Source: Desulfonatronovibrio hydrogenovorans DSM 9292
Lineage (GTDB): Bacteria > Desulfobacterota > Desulfovibrionia > Desulfovibrionales > Desulfonatronovibrionaceae
DNA: 64,000 bases
Direction of reading: 5' to 3'
NCBI RefSeq assembly: GCF_000686525.1
Contig: NZ_JMKT01000011.1
Coordinates: 124,001 to 188,000 of the forward strand
Shown here: positions 61,844 through 64,000 of the stretch, piece by piece
Numbering within the stretch: position 1 is the first letter of the stretch
How the letters are laid out: each line of letters starts with the position of its first letter
Position numbers and translations under genes: made by a program
Notes under the pieces: model-generated
Databases searched by the model: none
Seen by the model: only the letters and a program-made list of their open reading frames with translations
Told to the model about the DNA's origin: nothing

Positions 61844-62710
61844 TTATCTGCAGATCCAAAGGCTCATTCCCTGGATATCCCTTAATACGGCTCCGCTGAC
61901 CGATCCCACAAAAAATCTGGAGAGCCCGGTTCTGGGCTTGGTCCTGCATTTCCTGCCCATGGCTATGGCTGCGAAATTGTTTTCCTTTGCGTGGCGGAGT
62001 ATAGTCTGACCAACATTATTGCTGTCCAGAACCAGGGTGGATATCCTTTGCTCAGGAAACTTGTTCTCAGTGATCTGCTCCACTGCTTTGGTCAGGATCT
62101 GTTCAGGGTCGCTCTGGTCATTGCTTGAACGGACATGAAGGACAGTGATCCTGTTTTTGGGATCGGAATTAAGAACAAATCCGACATGATCAGCTGTATG
62201 CAGGCTGTGGTCAGAACCGTCCACGCACAGCAGCAGGTCTTTCCTCTGTCTTTCAGGTTCCCGGCAGATCCAGATGGGAAGGTCACACTGCTCGTCCAGG
62301 ATCTTGCTGCTTACACTGTCCTGGATCAGGTTTTCCAAAAGGGTGAGGCCCCGGCGGCCCATCACCAGGGAGTCGTACAGCCCTTTGCGGCCGTGAGAGA
62401 TAATGTCTTTGACCGTGGATATGGCACTGAGTTTGACATCTGTGCGGATGTTTTTTTCCGGATAACCAAAGTCAACCAGTTTCTGATTCACCTGGGACAA
62501 GAAGGATTTTCCCTTTTCCATGGATTCGGCCCTCAGGGCCTGGGCTGAAGCATAACCTCCATGACTTGGATTGGCGGTGACATTCAGGATATCGATCAGC
62601 AACTCATCCTTGTTGTGAAAGAAATAGCCCAAGAACCTTACTCCGTACTGGAAGGTGAGGTCATTGCTCACAGCCAGCAAAAAGTGTTTTTTTATTTTCA
62701 TTTTTTCCAT
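61844..62710 (-). CDS. Universal stress protein, tandem UspA domains
   Basis: The 288-residue product has two UspA-type alpha/beta domains: the first with HFLLAVSNDLTFQYGVRFLG and YDSLVMGRRGLTLLENLI, the second with DLLLCVDGSDHSLHTADHVG and FAAIAMGRKCRTKPRTGLSR. The Gly-x2-Gly-x9-Gly ATP loop is partly conserved. The ATG is preceded by AGGA. It probably helps survival under stress. Confidence 0.88.
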   Translation of the reverse strand: MEKMKIKKHFLLAVSNDLTFQYGVRFLGYFFHNKDELLIDILNVTANPSHGGYASAQALRAESMEKGKSFLSQVNQKLVDFGYPEKNIRTDVKLSAISTVKDIISHGRKGLYDSLVMGRRGLTLLENLIQDSVSSKILDEQCDLPIWICREPERQRKDLLLCVDGSDHSLHTADHVGFVLNSDPKNRITVLHVRSSNDQSDPEQILTKAVEQITENKFPEQRISTLVLDSNNVGQTILRHAKENNFAAIAMGRKCRTKPRTGLSRFFVGSVSGAVLRDIQGMSLWICR

Positions 62711-62827
62711 CCGGTCCTGCTTGGTTGATAATGTCCTTGCAGAGATTGTCCCTGATTCAGAATGAGATTAAGCTATAGAAGTGTTTGCAGTCAATGGATT
62801 TTTGATGTTGTCTTCGGTCCGGAACAG

Positions 62828-63037
62828 CTACACCAGTTTGTTTATCAGAGTGCCCTGGTCCGCAAAAGCGGCTGAAAGCACCTTTTGCTGGAAGTCGTAA
62901 TCAGCGTCTGTTGAGCCGCTGAAGTGGTTGCTTGTATTCATGTAATCAAGAGTCTTGGTCACCACCTGGGCGCCAAAGGTTTCTCTGGTCATGGCCTGGC
63001 TTGCCTGGGCCATTCCGGAATCAGATTGTATTTCCAT
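62828..63037 (-). CDS. Small unknown protein, possibly motility-linked
   Basis: The 69-residue helical protein has TRETFGAQVVTKTLDYMNTS and ends in FADQGTLINKLV. GGAGG is 4 bases before the ATG, so it is translated. It resembles by size and composition small proteins near flagellar genes (YjfB type), but no domain is certain. Confidence 0.6.
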   Translation of the reverse strand: MEIQSDSGMAQASQAMTRETFGAQVVTKTLDYMNTSNHFSGSTDADYDFQQKVLSAAFADQGTLINKLV

Positions 63038-63326
63038 AACTCCTCCCTGCTGTGCCTCCGAACCGAAAACAACACCTGATCAGCTTTATCGGATGAATAT
63101 TGAGATTGTTTAGAGCAGACTTCAAAGGCATGGGATCGATTTTGTCCGGATTGTCCTGATGGGTGAGGTCAGAAAAAGGCATTCACCTGGAGGTCTGGAC
63201 CTGGCAAACCAGGAAGGCCAGAAAAGGCAAGGCTTTGCTGCCTGAAGGCCTTCAGGTTTGACCCGGTATTAATATGGCTTTATCATGGATGCTATCCTGA
63301 GATTAGCTGGAAGAGGTTAATAAAAA

Positions 63327-64000
63327 ATGGCTTACAGAAAAATCGGTCTGGCCCTGGGAGGGGGAGCAGCCAGGGGATGGGCCCATATCGGGGCTATTCA
63401 GGCCCTGCATGATTGCGGGGTCAGGCCCGACTTTGTGGCCGGGACCAGCATTGGTGCCCTGGTCGGATCGGTTTATGCGTCAGGAAACCTGGATTCTTTC
63501 CGGGATGCAGTCCTGGCCATTGACCGGAAAAGAATCATCACCATGTTGGACGTGGTCTTTCCCAAGTGTGGACTTCTGGATGGAAAAAAAGTGACTGATT
63601 TTTACAGGTCATTTATTTCAGGCCGGTACTTTTCTGATTTGGAACTGGAGTTTCAGGCCACGGCCACTGATCTGCAGACCAGCAGTGAGGTGTGGCTCGG
63701 CCAGGGTGAGATTGCCAAGGCTGTCCGGGCCAGTATTGCAGTTCCAGGGCTATTTACCCCTGTTTTGATCGAGGACAGGCTCATGGTGGACGGGGGTCTG
63801 GTTAATCCCCTTCCGGTTAATGTGGTCAGGAAGATGGGGGCAGACCTGGTGATTGCCGTGGACCTGAATTACTATCTGGCCATGCGGGGCAACAACCTGG
63901 CCAGAAAGATGGATTGTGCTCAAAAAGAAGATGCCAGGGACACAGAATCCAGTGAGGGTTTTTTTCCGGGACTGATGGAACGCATTGACAAAATGGACAT
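63327..64000 (+). CDS. Patatin-like phospholipase (partial, C-terminus outside window)
   Basis: The visible 224 codons have the oxyanion loop GLALGGGAARGWAHIGAIQA, the nucleophile elbow GTSIGALVG with the catalytic Ser, and the Asp-Gly-Gly motif in LMVDGGLVNPLPV, which completes the Ser-Asp dyad. It matches bacterial patatin/RssA-type lipases of the cytoplasm or inner membrane. The gene runs off the right edge. Confidence 0.94.
   Translation, partial: MAYRKIGLALGGGAARGWAHIGAIQALHDCGVRPDFVAGTSIGALVGSVYASGNLDSFRDAVLAIDRKRIITMLDVVFPKCGLLDGKKVTDFYRSFISGRYFSDLELEFQATATDLQTSSEVWLGQGEIAKAVRASIAVPGLFTPVLIEDRLMVDGGLVNPLPVNVVRKMGADLVIAVDLNYYLAMRGNNLARKMDCAQKEDARDTESSEGFFPGLMERIDKMD

Overview
The window is a bacterial chromosome segment with the gene content and gene order of a sulfate-reducing deltaproteobacterium (Desulfovibrionales-like). 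Evidence for this is the hisS-aspS-def-fmt-DUF116-rsmB run, the yedE/TusA/DUF3343 selenium-sulfur genes, the large chemotaxis operon, and a moderate GC content with strong AGGAGG ribosome sites. Genus-level placement is inference.

Positions 1 to about 24,675 are the right-hand part of a tailed-phage prophage integrated at the 3' end of a tRNA-Ser(GGA) gene (24,676-24,767); the left end lies outside the window. Read leftward from the immunity region it carries a Cro-like and a CopG-like gene, a replication module (P4-type zinc primase and SF3 helicase, with an iteron-rich AT-rich segment between them that looks like the replication origin), two SLOG-fold proteins, small and large terminase, a gpW/DUF6148-like head-joining protein and a partial portal. 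Read rightward it carries a LexA-type CI repressor, a ParB-like plus Dam cassette, a second operator/promoter, a chain of overlapping small early genes with a C5 cytosine methyltransferase, an excisionase-like gene and a tyrosine integrase.

The terminase-to-portal block is split by a 6.9-kb AT-richer cargo island (about 1,000-7,860). It holds a HicA-HicB-SecB-like chaperone (toxin-antitoxin-chaperone) operon, a two-gene restriction-modification system whose methylase carries an N-terminal nuclease domain (BcgI-like), and an XRE/ImmA metallopeptidase paired with a PIN-like protein. Three or four copies of a 14-bp operator, in two pairs each spaced 31 bp, link the CI/Cro intergenic region with a promoter 3.9 kb away.

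From 24.7 kb onward the sequence is core chromosome. On the minus strand lie hisD-purC-fabI, with a tiny membrane ORF after fabI that may be extended through an in-frame UGA (candidate selenoprotein). Next come galE-slt and a MobB/Fe-S fusion. A plus-strand operon follows: hisS-aspS-def-fmt-DUF116-rsmB and a radical SAM/DUF2344 protein. After these are a flavin disulfide-oxidoreductase-like gene, a selenium/sulfur cluster (zinc protein, yedE, TusA-like, DUF3343, carbohydrate-kinase-like), a glycine-zipper lipoprotein, an AspT/YidE-type transporter and a response-regulator diguanylate cyclase. A long chemotaxis operon (REC-PAS, soluble MCP-like, STAS, cheY, cheA, cheB, mcp, cheW, cheR) ends at a strong terminator beside tRNA-Met. 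The window closes with a tandem universal stress protein, a small unknown protein and the start of a patatin-like phospholipase.
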